A stretch of 64,000 bases of DNA from Inia geoffrensis (taxonomy: Eukaryota; Chordata; Mammalia; Artiodactyla; Iniidae). The stretch spans positions 62,001 through 126,000 of the forward strand of contig JAZAQT010000616.1 of assembly GCA_036417435.1 (NCBI GenBank), in the 5' to 3' direction. The position numbers and the translations under genes are program-made. Shown here in pieces: positions 50,335 through 62,486 of this stretch; position 1 is the stretch's first letter, and each line of letters starts with the position of its first letter. The notes under the pieces are model-generated. The model was not told where the DNA came from. It searched no databases and was given only the letters and a program-made list of their open reading frames with translations.

Positions 50335-52070
50335 CAGATGCGATATTAACATTCTCCCCACTTGGAGAGTCAGTGCCTTTGACCTCTTGTTTGGCACAGT
50401 TTGCAATTTCTGTGGAAGATGAACAGGAATAAGGAGAACCAATGAGCGGCTAACTCGATGTGTTTGGACGGGCACATTGAACTCTGATTTCCCTACAGGA
50501 AGAAGAATTCACCAAAGGCTCAGCGGGCCATGCCGGAACGAGATTAGGGCCTGAAGCAATTCTTCGGGTTTTCGGTCAGCTCACAAGAAAGCGAGTTGAG
50601 AAAAGGAGATCTTTGGCACTGTAACTCACAATGCTGCAGAGTTCCAAATGACCCCTATCATCCAAAAATTTATTGAAGGAAGGCTGTGAAGAGGACTTGA
50701 ACGCGACGCAGAATTGCAGAAAACAGATATCAGGGGGTAGATAAGAATTGCTCTGAAAGCGTAGGAAAAGAGGCAGCAGTTCGACAGTAATGCACTTGGC
50801 CAAAAAGAGCGTATGCGTTTTTTCCTGAATATATTCAGGAAAAAACGCATACGCCCTTTTTGGCCAACCAAGCAAGCCTGCAATGGAAATCCGCACTACA
50901 AGGAAGTCTCACTTCCCACCGATCCAAAGGGCCGTCCGAAAAAAGTGTAAAATCCAGAGAGGCAGGACAGGCCGTGGAGAACCAGCAGCCTTGTTATGCT
51001 GATGGGCGGGATGTAAATTGCCAACAGCCACTCTGGAGAAGTGGATGGTGTTTCCTGGAACAAAGAAAAAACCAAGCTAGAGCGCCTAGGGCACTTCCAC
51101 TTATGGTGCTATAGATTCGGAAAATTTAAATGAAAAAGACACAGCCACACCAAAGTTTGGGGCTGCTCTGTGTACGGGATCCTTGACTATGGTACAACTT
51201 TAATAGCCCAGAAACAGAAAAATGGATATAGAAGTTGTGGTACATCCCTACAATGGAATATCCCTCAACAATGAAATCCATGGCAACACACCAGTAGCAG
51301 CATAATGACAGGATTTAGTTATGATGATTCTAAGTGAAATAAGTCACACAGAAAAAGAAACATCATAAGATATCACTAATACCGGGAATGTAAACACGGC
51401 TACGTGTGAACTGCATTACAAAACACAACAGAGTCTCACATTTACAAAAGAAACTTATGCTTGCTTAAGGGGAAAGGAGAGTGGGGAGGCTGCATAAAAC
51501 CAGAGGTTCACATTAGGACAGATACCATTCCATAAACCAAATATATATTAGACAAGACCTACTCCTTGCTCAAGGAAATGAACTCAACACCCCGTATTCA
51601 AAACCTAGGAATATGCCTGACTATGAAGAAAATTAAAACCCATACATTTATAGGTCTCCATAAGAAAATCATTTGTGTACAGCACCATACACACAGCAGT
51701 GTCAATAAGCTAAATCCCCTTATAAAAATAAATTTGAAAAACAAAACACAAGGACTGTGAAATAGAGAGAAATTCTTAAATAAGTCCTTCAGGGCTTGTG
51801 AGGAATCTTGGATTTACCACCTCTACATCCACAGCTGGGGGAGAGATAAGGCTGGACACTTGGGGCTGATACTATTGGTGAGGGAATGCAGACCCTTTGA
51901 GGTAATGGTGCATGGTTCCCATTCCACGGGTCCCAAATCTCCACGTTTAAGGGATTTATCCTTCAGCTAAAATATGCATGGAAAACCCAGAATATGGTCC
52001 ACGAAGTGATCAGGCATAATTTCTAAAACTCATCGCCATTTTCGCCCCCTGATACTCGAGTTCGCCGTTC
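50335..52070 (+). repeat. Satellite monomer 30
   Basis: Length 1,736 bp. Palindrome 50796-50867 has one mismatch (AAAAAGAGCG). L1-derived part is 50956-51746. AATGCTGCAG, CAGTAATGC, AGAGCGCCTAGG and TATCCCTCAAC recur in monomer 32. Private: CATAAACCAAAT and AAGGAAATGAACTC. Confidence 0.95.
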
Positions 52071-53806
52071 CAGATGCGATATTAACATTCTCCCCACTTG
52101 GAGAGTCAGTGCCTTTGACCTCTTGTTTGGCACAGTTTGCAATTTCTGTGGAAGATGAACAGGAATAAGGAGAACCAATGAGCGGCTAACTCGATGTGTT
52201 TGGACGGGCACATTGAACTCTGATTTCCCTACAGGAAGAAGAATTCACCAAAGGCTCAGCGGGCCATGCCGGAACGAGATTAGGGCCTGAAGCAATTTCT
52301 CGGGTTTTCGGTCAGCTCACAAGAAAGCGAGTTGAGAAAAGGAGATCTTTGGCACTGTAACTCACAATCCTGCAGAGTTCCAAATGACCCCTATCATCCA
52401 AAAATTTATTGAAGGAAGGCTGTGAAGAGGACTTGAACGCGACGCAGAATTGCAGAAAACAGACATCAGGGGGTAGATAAGAATTGCTCTGAAAGCGTAG
52501 GAAAAGAGGCAGCAGTTCGACAGTGATGCACTTGGCCAAAAAGGGCGTATGCGTTTTTTCCTGAATATATTCAGGAAAAAACGCATACGCCCTTTTTGGC
52601 CAACCAAGCAAGCCTGCAATGGAAATCCGCACTACAAGGAAGTCTCACTTCTCACCGATCCAAAGGGCCGTCCGAAAAAAGTGTAAAATCCAGAGAGGCA
52701 GGACAGGCCGTGGAGAACCGGCAGCCTTGTTATGCTGATGGGCGGGATGTAAATTGCCAACAGCCACTCTGGAGAAGTGGATGGTGTTTCCTGGAACAAA
52801 GAAAAAACCAAGCTAGAGAGCCTAGGGCACTTCCACTTATGGTGCTATAGATTCGGAAAATTTAAATGAAAAAGGCACAGCCACACCAAAGTTTGGGGCT
52901 GCTCTGTGTACGGGATCCTTGACTATGGTACAACTTTAATAGCCCAGAAAGAGAAAAATGGATATAGAAGTTGTGGTACATCCCTACAATGGAATATCAC
53001 TCAACAATGAAATCCATGGCAACACACCAGTAGCAGCATAATGACAGGATTTAGTTATGATGATTCTAAGTGAAATAAGTCACACAGAAAAAGAAACATC
53101 ATAAGATATCACTAATACCGGGAATGTAAACACGGCTACGTGTGAACTGCATTACAAAACACAACAGAGTCTCACATTTACAAAAGAAACTTATGCTTGC
53201 TTAAGGGGAAAGGAGAGTGGGGAGGCTGCATAAAACCAGAGGTTCACATTAGGACAGATACCATTCCATAAGCCAAATATATATTAGACAAGACCTACTC
53301 CTTGCTCAACCAAATGGACTCAACACCCAGTATTCAAAACCTTGAAATATGCCTGACTATGAAGAAAATTAAAACCCATACATTTATAGGTCTCCATAAG
53401 AAAATCATTTGTGTACAGCACCATACACACAGCAGTGTCAATAAGCTAAATCCCCATATAAAAATAAATTTGAAAAACAAAACACAAGGACTGTGAAATA
53501 GAGAGAAATTCTTAAATAAGTCCTTCAGGGCTTGTGAGGAATCTGGGATTTACCACCTCTACATCCACAGCTGGGGGAGAGATAAGGCTGGACACTTGGG
53601 GCTGATAGTATTGGTGAGGGAATGCAGACCCTTTGAGGTAATGGTGCATGGTTCCCATTCCACGGGTCCCAAATCTCCACGTTTAAGGGATTTATCCTTC
53701 AGCTAAAATATGCATGGAAAACCCAGAATATGGTCCACGAAGTGATCAGGCATAATTTCTAAAACTCATCGCCATTTTCGCCCCCTGATACTCGAGTTCA
53801 CCGTTC
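52071..53806 (+). repeat. Satellite monomer 31
   Basis: Length 1,736 bp. Palindrome 52532-52603 is perfect; L1-derived part is 52692-53482. It is almost identical to monomer 29, 3,472 bp upstream; the visible difference is AATTTCTCGG against AATTCCTCGG. Confidence 0.95.
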
Positions 53807-55542
53807 CAGATGCGATATTAACATTCTCCCCACTTGGAGAGTCAGTGCCTTTGACCTCTTGTTTGGCACAGTTTGCAATTTCTGTGGAAGATGAACAGGA
53901 ATAAGGAGAACCAATGAGCGGCTAACTCGATGTGTTTGGACGGGCACATTGAACTCTGATTTCCCTACAGGAAGAAGAATTCACCAAAGGCTCAGCGGGC
54001 CATGCCGGAACGAGATTAGGGCCTGAAGCAATTCTTCGGGTTTTCGGTCAGCTCACAAGAAAGCGAGTTGAGAAAAGGAGATCTTTGGCACTGTAACTCA
54101 CAATGCTGCAGAGTTCCAAATGACCCCTATCATCCAAAAATTTATTGAAGGAAGGCTGTGAAGAGGACTTGAACGCGACGCAGAATTGCAGAAAACAGAT
54201 ATCAGGGGGTAGATAAGAATCGCTCTGAAAGCGTAGGAAAAGAGGCAGCAGTTCGACAGTAATGCACTTGGCCAAAAAGAGCGTATGCGTTTTTTCCTGA
54301 ATATATTCAGGAAAAAACGCATACGCCCTTTTTGGCCAACCAAGCAAGCCTGCAATGGAAATCCGCACTACAAGGAAGTCTCACTTCCCACCGATCCAAA
54401 GGGCCGTCCGAAAAAAGTGTAAAATCCAGAGAGGCAGGACAGGCCGTGGAGAACCGGCAGCCTTGTTATGCTGATGGGCGGGATGTAAATTGCCAACAGC
54501 CACTCTGGAGAAGTGGATGGTGTTTCCTGGAACAAAGAAAAAACCAAGCTAGAGCGCCTAGGGCACTTCCACTTATGGTGCTATAGATTCGGAAAATTTA
54601 AATGAAAAAGACACAGCCACACCAAAGTTTGGGGCTGCTCTGTGTACGGGATCCTTGACTATGGTACAACTTTAATAGCCCAGAATCAGAAAAATGGATA
54701 TAGAAGTTGTGGTACATCCCTACAATGGAATATCCCTCAACAATGAAATCCATGGCAACACACCAGTAGCAGCATAATGACAGGATTTAGTTATGATGAT
54801 TCTAAGTGAAATAAGTCACACAGAAAAAGAAACATCATAAGATATCACTAATACCGGGAATGTAAACACGGCTACGTGTGAACTGCATTACAAAACACAA
54901 CAGAGTCTCACATTTACAAAAGAAACTTATGCTTGCTTAAGGGGAAAGGAGAGTGGGGAGGCTGCATAAAACCAGAGGTTCACATTAGGACAGATACCAT
55001 TCCATAAGCCAAATATATATTAGACAAGACCTACTCCTTGCTCAACGAAATGGACTCAACACCCCGTATTCAAAACCTAGGAATATGCCTGACTATGAAG
55101 AAAATTAAAACCCATACATTTATAGGTCTCCATAAGAAAATCATTTGTGTACAGCACCATACACACAGCAGTGTCAATAAGCTAAATCCCCTTATAAAAA
55201 TAAATTTGAAAAACAAAACACAAGGACTGTGAAATAGAGAGAAATTCTTAAATAAGTCCTTCAGGGCTTGTGAGGAATCTTGGATTTACCACCTCTACAT
55301 CCACAGCTGGGGGAGAGATAAGGCTGGACACTTGGGGCTGATACTATTGGTGAGGGAATGCAGACCCTTTGAGGTAATGGTGCATGGTTCCCATTCCACG
55401 GGTCCCAAATCTCCACGTTTAAGGGATTTATCCTTCAGCTAAAATATGCATGGAAAACCCAGAATATGGTCCACGAAGTGATCAGGCATAATTTCTAAAA
55501 CTCATCGCCATTTTCGCCCCCTGATACTCGAGTTCGCAGTTC
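53807..55542 (+). repeat. Satellite monomer 32
   Basis: Length 1,736 bp. Palindrome 54268-54339 has the same mismatch as monomer 30. L1-derived part is 54428-55218. It differs from 30 by AGAATCGCTC, GAACCGGCAG, AGAATCAGAAA and an ordinary 3' UTR; TTCGCAGTTCC at the 3' end is private. Confidence 0.95.
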
Positions 55543-57278
55543 CAGATGCGATATTAACATTCTCCCCACTTGGAGAGTCAGTGCCTTTGACCTCTTGTTT
55601 GGCACAGTTTGCAATTTCTGTGGAAGATGAACAGGAATAAGGAGAACCAATGAGCGGCTAACTCGATGTGTTTGGACGGGCACATTGAACTCTGATTTCC
55701 CTACAGGAAGAAGAATTCACCAAAGGCTCAGCGGGCCATGCCGGAACGAGATTAGGGCCTGAAGCAATTCTTCGGGTTTTCGGTCAGCTCACAAGAAAGC
55801 GAGTTGAGAAAAGGAGATCTTTGGCACTGTAACTCACAATCCTGCAGAGTTCCAAATGACCCCTATCATCCAAAAATTTATTGAAGGAAGACTGTGAAGA
55901 GGACTTGAACGCGACGCAGAATTGCAGAAAACAGATATCAGGGGGTAGATAAGAATCGCTCTGAAAGCGTAGGAAAAGAGGCAGCAGTTCGACAGTGATG
56001 CACTTGGCCAAAAAGGGCGTATGCATTTTTTCCTGAATATATTCAGGAAAAAACGCATACGCCCTTTTTGGCCAACCAAGCAAGCCTGCAATGGAAATCC
56101 GCACTACAAGGAAGTCTCACTTCCCACCGATCCAAAGGGCCGTCCGAAAAAAGTGTAAAATCCAGAGAGGCAGGACAGGCCGTGGAGAACCGGCAGCCTT
56201 GTTATGCTGATGGGCGGGATGTAAATTGCCAACAGCCACCCTGGAGAAGTGGATGGTGTTTCCTGGAACAAAGAAAAAACCAAGCTAGAGAGCCTAGGGC
56301 ACTTCCACTTATGGTGCTATAGATTCGGAAAATTTAAATGAAAAAGACACAGCCACACCAAAGTTTGGGGCTGCTCTGTGTACGGGATCCTTGACTATGG
56401 TACAACTTTAATAGCCCAGAAAGAGAAAAATGGATATAGAAGTTGTGGTACATCCCTACAATGGAATAACACTCAACAATGAAATCCATGGCAACACACC
56501 AGTAGCAGCATAATGACAGAATTTAGTTACGATGATTCTAAGTGAAATAAGTCACACAGAAAAAGAAACCTCATAAGATATCACTAATACCGGGAATGTA
56601 AACACGGCTACGTGTGAACTGCATTACAAAACACAACAGAGTCTCACATTTACAAAAGAAACTTATGCTTGCTTAAGGGGAAAGGAGAGTGGGGAGGCTG
56701 CATAAAAGCAGAGGTTCACATTAGGACAGATACCATTCCATAAGCCAAATATATATTAGACAAGACCTACTCCTTGCTCAACGAAATGGACTCAACACCC
56801 CGTATTCAAAACCTTGGAATATGCCTGACTATAAAGAAAATTAAAACCCATACATTTATAGGTCTCCATAAGAAAATCATTTGTGTACAGCACCATACAC
56901 ACAGCAGTGTCAATAAGCTAAATCCCCTTATAAAAATAAATTTGAAAAACAAAACACAAGGACTGTGAAATAGGGAGAAATTCTTAAATAAGTCCTTCAG
57001 GGCTTGTGAGGAATCTTGGATTTACCACCTCTACATCCACAGCTGCGGGAGAGATAAGGCTGGACACTTGGGGCTGATAGTATTGGTTAGGGAATGCAGA
57101 CCCTTTGAGGTAATGGTGCATGGTTCCCATTCCACGGGTCCCAAATCTCCACGTTTAAGGGATTTATCCTTCAGCTAAAATATGCATGGAAAACCCAGAA
57201 TATGGTCCACGAAGTGATCAGGCATAATTTCTAAAACTCATCGCCATTTTCGCCCCCTGATACTCGAGTTCGCCGTTC
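55543..57278 (+). repeat. Satellite monomer 33
   Basis: Length 1,736 bp. Palindrome 56004-56075 has one mismatch (TATGCATTTTTT). L1-derived part is 56164-56954. Private: GAAGACTGTG, CCACCCTGGAG, AATAACACTC, CAGAATTTAG, AACCTCATAAG, AAAAGCAGAGG, ACTATAAAG, TAGGGAGAAA, GGTTAGGG. Confidence 0.95.
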
Positions 57279-59014
57279 CAGATGCGATATTAACATTCTC
57301 CCCACTTGGAGAGTCAGTGCCTTTGACCTCTTGTTTGGCACAGTTTGCAATTTCTGTGGAAGATGAACAGGAATAAGGAGAACCAATGAGCGGCTAACTC
57401 GATGTGTTTGGACGGGCACATTGAACTCTGATTTCCCTACAGGAAGAAGAATTCACCAAAGGCTCAGCGGGCCATGCCGGAACGAGATTAGGGCCTGAAG
57501 CAATTCTTCGGGTTTGCGGTCAGCTCACAAGAAAGCGAGTTGAGAAAAGGAGATCTTTGGCACTGTAACTCACAATCCTGCAGAGTTCCAAATGACCCCT
57601 ATCATCCAAAAATTTATTGAAGGAAGGCTGTGAAGAGGACTTGAACGCGACGCAGAATTGCAGAAAACAGATATCAGGGGGTAGATAAGAATCGCTCTGA
57701 AAGCGTAGGAAAAGAGGCAGCAGTTCGACAGTGATGCACTTGGCCAAAAAGGGCGTATGCGTTTTTTCCTGAATATATTCAGGAAAAAACGCATACGCCC
57801 TTTTTGGCCAACCAAGCAAGCCTGCAATGGAAATCCGCACTACAAGGAAGTCTCACTTCCCACCGATCCAAAGGGCCGTCCGAAAAAAGTGTAAAATCCA
57901 GAGAGGCAGAACAGGCCGTGGAGAACCGGCAGCCTTGTTATGCTGATGGGCGGGATGTAAATTGCCAACAGCCACTCTGGAGAAGTGGATGGTGTTTCCT
58001 GGAACAAAGAAAAAACCAAGCTAGAGAGCCTAGGGCACTTCCACTTATGGTGCTATAGATTCGGAAAATTTAAATGAAAAAGACACAGCCACACCAAAGT
58101 TTGGGGCTGCTCTGTGTATGGGATCCTTGACTATGGTACAACTTTAATAGCCCAGAAAGAGAAAAATGGATATAGAAGTTGTGGTACATCCCTACAATGG
58201 AATATCCCTCATCAATGAAATCCATGGCAACACACCAGTAGCAGCATAATGACAGGATTTAGTTATGATGATTCTAAGTGAAATAAGTCACACAGAAAAA
58301 GAAACATCATAAGATATCACTAATACCGGGAATGTAAACACGGCTACGTGTGAACTGCATTACAAAACACAACAGAGTCTCACATTTACAAAAGAAACTT
58401 ATGCTTGCTTAAGGGGAAAGGAGAGTGGGGAGGCTGCATAAAACCAGAGGTTCATATTAGGACAGATACCATTCCATAAGCCAAATATATATTAGACAAG
58501 ACCTACTCCTTGCTCAACGAAATGGACTCAACACCCCGTATTCAAAACCTAGGAATATGCCTGACTATGAAGAAAATTAAAACCCATACATTTATAGGTC
58601 TCCATAAGAAAATCATTTGTGTACAGCACCATACACACAGCAGTGTCAATAAGCTAAATCCCCTTATAAAAATAAATTTGAAAAACAAAACACAAGGACT
58701 GTGAAATAGAGAGAAATTCTTAAATAAGTCCTTCAGGGCTTGTGAGGAATCTTGGATTTACCACCTCTACATCCACAGCTGTGGGAGAGATAAGGCTGGA
58801 CACTTGGGGCTGATACTATTGGTGAGGGAATGCAGACCCTTTGAGGTAATGGTGCATGGTTCACATTCCACGGGTCCCAAATCTCCACGTTTAAGGGATT
58901 TATCCTTCAGCTAAAATATGCATGGAAAACCCAGAATATGGTCCACGAAGTGATCAGGCATAATTTCTAAAACTCATCGCCATTTTCGCCCCCTGATACT
59001 CGAGTTCGCCGTTC
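57279..59014 (+). repeat. Satellite monomer 34
   Basis: Length 1,736 bp. Palindrome 57740-57811 is perfect; L1-derived part is 57900-58690. TATCCCTCATCAAT partly recalls monomers 30 and 32. Private: GGCAGAACAGG, GTGTATGGG and GTTCACATTCC. Confidence 0.95.
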
Positions 59015-60750
59015 CAGATGCGATATTAACATTCTCCCAACTTGGAGAGTCAGTGCCTTTGACCTCTTGTTTGGCACAGTTTGCAATTTCTGTGGAAGAT
59101 GAACAGGAATAAGGAGAACCAATGAGCGGCTAACTCGATGTGTTTGGACGGGCACATTGAACTCTGATTTCCCTACAGGAAGAAGAATTCACCAAAGGCT
59201 CAGCGGGCCATGCCGGAACGAGATTAGGGCCTGAAGCAATTCTTCGGGTTTTCGGTCAGCTCACAAGAAAGCGAGTTGAGAAAAGGAGATCTTTGGCACT
59301 GTAACTCACAATCCTGCAGAGTTCCAAATGACCCCTATCATCCAAAAATTTATTGAAGGAAGGCTGTGAAGAGGGCTTGAACGCGACGCAGAATTGCAGA
59401 AAACAGATATCAGGGGGTAGATAAGAATCGCTCTGAAAGCGTAGGAAAAGAGGCAGCAGTTCGACAGTGATGCACTTGGCCAAAAAGGGCGTATGCGTTT
59501 TTTCCTGAATATATTCAGGAAAAAACGCATACGCCCTTTTTGGCCAACCAAGCAAGCCTGCAATGGAAATCCGCACTACAAGGAAGTCTCACTTCCCACC
59601 GATACAAAGGGCCGTCCGAAAAAAGTGTAAAATCCAGAGAGGCAGGACAGGCCGTGGAGAACCGGCAGCCTTGTTATGCTGATGGGCGGGATGTAAATTG
59701 CCAACAGCCACTCTGGAGAAGTGGATGGTGTTTCCTGGAACAAAGAAAAAACCAAGCTAGAGAGCCTAGGGCACTTCCACTTATGGTGCTATAGATTCGG
59801 AAAATTTAAATGAAAAAGACACAGCCACACCAAAGTTTGGGGCTGCTCTGTGTACGGGATCCTTGACTATGGTACAACTTTAATAGCCCAGAAAGAGAAA
59901 AATGGATATAGAAGTTGTGGTACATCCCTACAATGGAATATCACTCAACAATGAAATCCATGGCAACACACCAGTAGCAGCATAATGACAGGATTTAGTT
60001 ATGATGATTCTAAGTGAAATAAGTCACACAGAAAAAGAAACATCATATGATATCACTAATACCGGGAATGTAAACACGGCTACGTGTGAACTGCATTACA
60101 AAACACAACAGAGTCTCACATTTACAAAAGAAACTTATGCTTGCTTAAGGGGAAAGGAGAGTGGGGAGGCTGCATAAAACCAGAGGTTCATATTAGGACA
60201 GATACCATTCCATAAGCCAAATATATATTAGACAAGACCTACTCCTTGCTCAACGAAATGGACTCAACACCCCGTATTCAAAACCTAGGAATATGCCTGA
60301 CTATGAAGAAAATTAAAACCCATACATTTGTAGGTCTCCAGAAGAAAATCATTTGTGTACAGCACCATACACACAGCAGTGTCAATAAGCTAAATCCCCT
60401 TATAAAAATAAATTTGAAAAACAAAACACAAGGACTGTGAAATAGAGAGAAATTCTTAAATAAGTCCTTCAGGGCTTGTGAGGAATCTTGGATTTACCAC
60501 CTCTACATCCACAGCTGGGGGAGAGATAAGGCTGGACACTTGGGGCTGATAGTATTGGTGAGGGAATGCAGACCCTTTGAGGTAATGGTGCATGGTTCCC
60601 ATTCCACGGGTCCCAAATCTCCACGTTTAAGGGATTTATCCTTCAGCTAAAATATGCATGGAAAACCCAGAATATGGTCCACGAAGTGATCAGGCATAAT
60701 TTCTAAAACTCATCGCCATTTTCGCCCCCTGATACTCGAGTTCGCCGTTC
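59015..60750 (+). repeat. Satellite monomer 35
   Basis: Length 1,736 bp. Palindrome 59476-59547 is perfect; L1-derived part is 59636-60426. Private: CTCCCAACTTGG, GAGGGCTTG, CGATACAAAG, CATATGATATC and CATTTGTAGG; CTCCAGAAG is shared with 19 and 37. Confidence 0.95.
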
Positions 60751-62486
60751 CAGATGCGATATTAACATTCTCCCCACTTGGAGAGTCAGTGCCTTTGACC
60801 TCTTGTTTGGCACAGTTTGCAATTTCTGTGGAAGATGAACAGGAATAAGGAGAACCAATGAGCGGCTAACTCGATGTGTTTGGACGGGCACATTGAACTC
60901 TGATTTCCCTACAGGAAGAAGAATTCACCAAAGGCTCAGCGGGCCATGCCGGAACGAGATTAGGGCCTGAAGCAATTCTTCGGGTTTTCGGTCAGCTCAC
61001 AAGAAAGCGAGTTGAGAAAAGGAGATCTTTGGCACTGTAACTCACAATCCTGCAGAGTTCCAAATGACCCCTATCATCCAAAAATTTATTGAAGGAAGGC
61101 TGTGAAGAGGACATGAACGTGACGCAGAATTGCAGAAAACAGATATCAGGGGGTAGATAAGAATTGCTCTGAAAGCGTAGGAAAAGAGGCAGCAGTTCGA
61201 CAGTGATGCACTTGGCCAAAAAGGGCGTATGCGTTTTTTCCTGAATATATTCAGGAAAAAACGCATACGCCCTTTTTGGCCAACCAAGCAAGCCTGCAAT
61301 GGAAATCCGCACTACAAGGAAGTCTCACTTCCCACGGATCCAAAGGGCCGTCCGAAAAAAGTGTAAAATCCAGAGAGGCAGGACAGGCCGTGGAGAACCG
61401 GCAGCCTTGTTATGCTGATGGGCGGGATGTAAATTGCCAACAGCCACTCTGGAGAAGTGGATGGTGTTTCCTGGAACAAAGAAAAAACCAAGCTAGAGAG
61501 CCTAGGGCACTTCCACTTATGGTGCTATAGATTCGGAAAATTTAAATGAAAAAGACACAGCCACACCAAAGTTTGGGGCTGCTCTGTGTACAGGATCCTT
61601 GACTATGGTACAACTTTAATAGCCCAGAAAGAGAAAAATGGATATAGAAGTTGTGGTACATCCCTACAATGGAATATCACTCAACAATGAAATCCATGGC
61701 AACACACCAGTAGCAGCATAATGACAGGATTTAGTTATGATGATTCTAAGTGAAATAAGTCACACAGAAAAAGAAACATCATAAGATATCACTAATACCG
61801 GGAATGTAAACACGGCTACGTGTGAACTGCATTACAAAACACAACAGAGTCTCACATTTACAAAAGAAACTTATGCTTGCTTAAGGGGAAAGGAGAGTGG
61901 GGAGGCTGCATAAAACCAGAGGTTCACATTAGGACAGATACCATTCCATAAGCCAAATATATATTAGACAAGACCTACTCCTTGCTCAACGAAATGGACT
62001 CAACATCCCGTATTCAAAACCTTGGAATATGCCTGACTATGAAGAAAATTAAAACCCATACATTTATAGGTCTCCATAAGAAAATCATTTGTGTACAGCA
62101 CCATACACACAGCAGTGTCAATAAGCTAAATCCCCTTATAAAAATAAATTTGAAAAACAAAACACAAGGACTGTGAAATAGAGAGAAATTCTTAAATAAG
62201 TCCTTCAGGGCTTGTGAGGAATCTTGGATTTACCACCTCTACATCCACAGCTGGGGGAGAGATAAGGCTGGACACTTGGGGCTGATAGTATTGGTGAGGG
62301 AATGCAGACCCTTTGAGGTAATGGTGCATGGTTCCCATTCCACGGGTCCCAAATCTCCACGTTTAAGGGATTTATCCTTCAGCTAAAATATGCATGGAAA
62401 ACCCAGAATATGGTCCACGAAGTGATCAGGCTTAATTTCTAAAACTCATCGCCATTTTCGACCCCTGATACTCGAGTTCGCCGTTC
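60751..62486 (+). repeat. Satellite monomer 36
   Basis: Length 1,736 bp. Palindrome 61212-61283 is perfect; L1-derived part is 61372-62162. CCCACGGATCC form. Private: GACATGAACGTGACGC, AACATCCCG, CAGGCTTAATT and TCGACCCCTG. GTACAGGATCC is shared with monomer 2. Confidence 0.95.
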
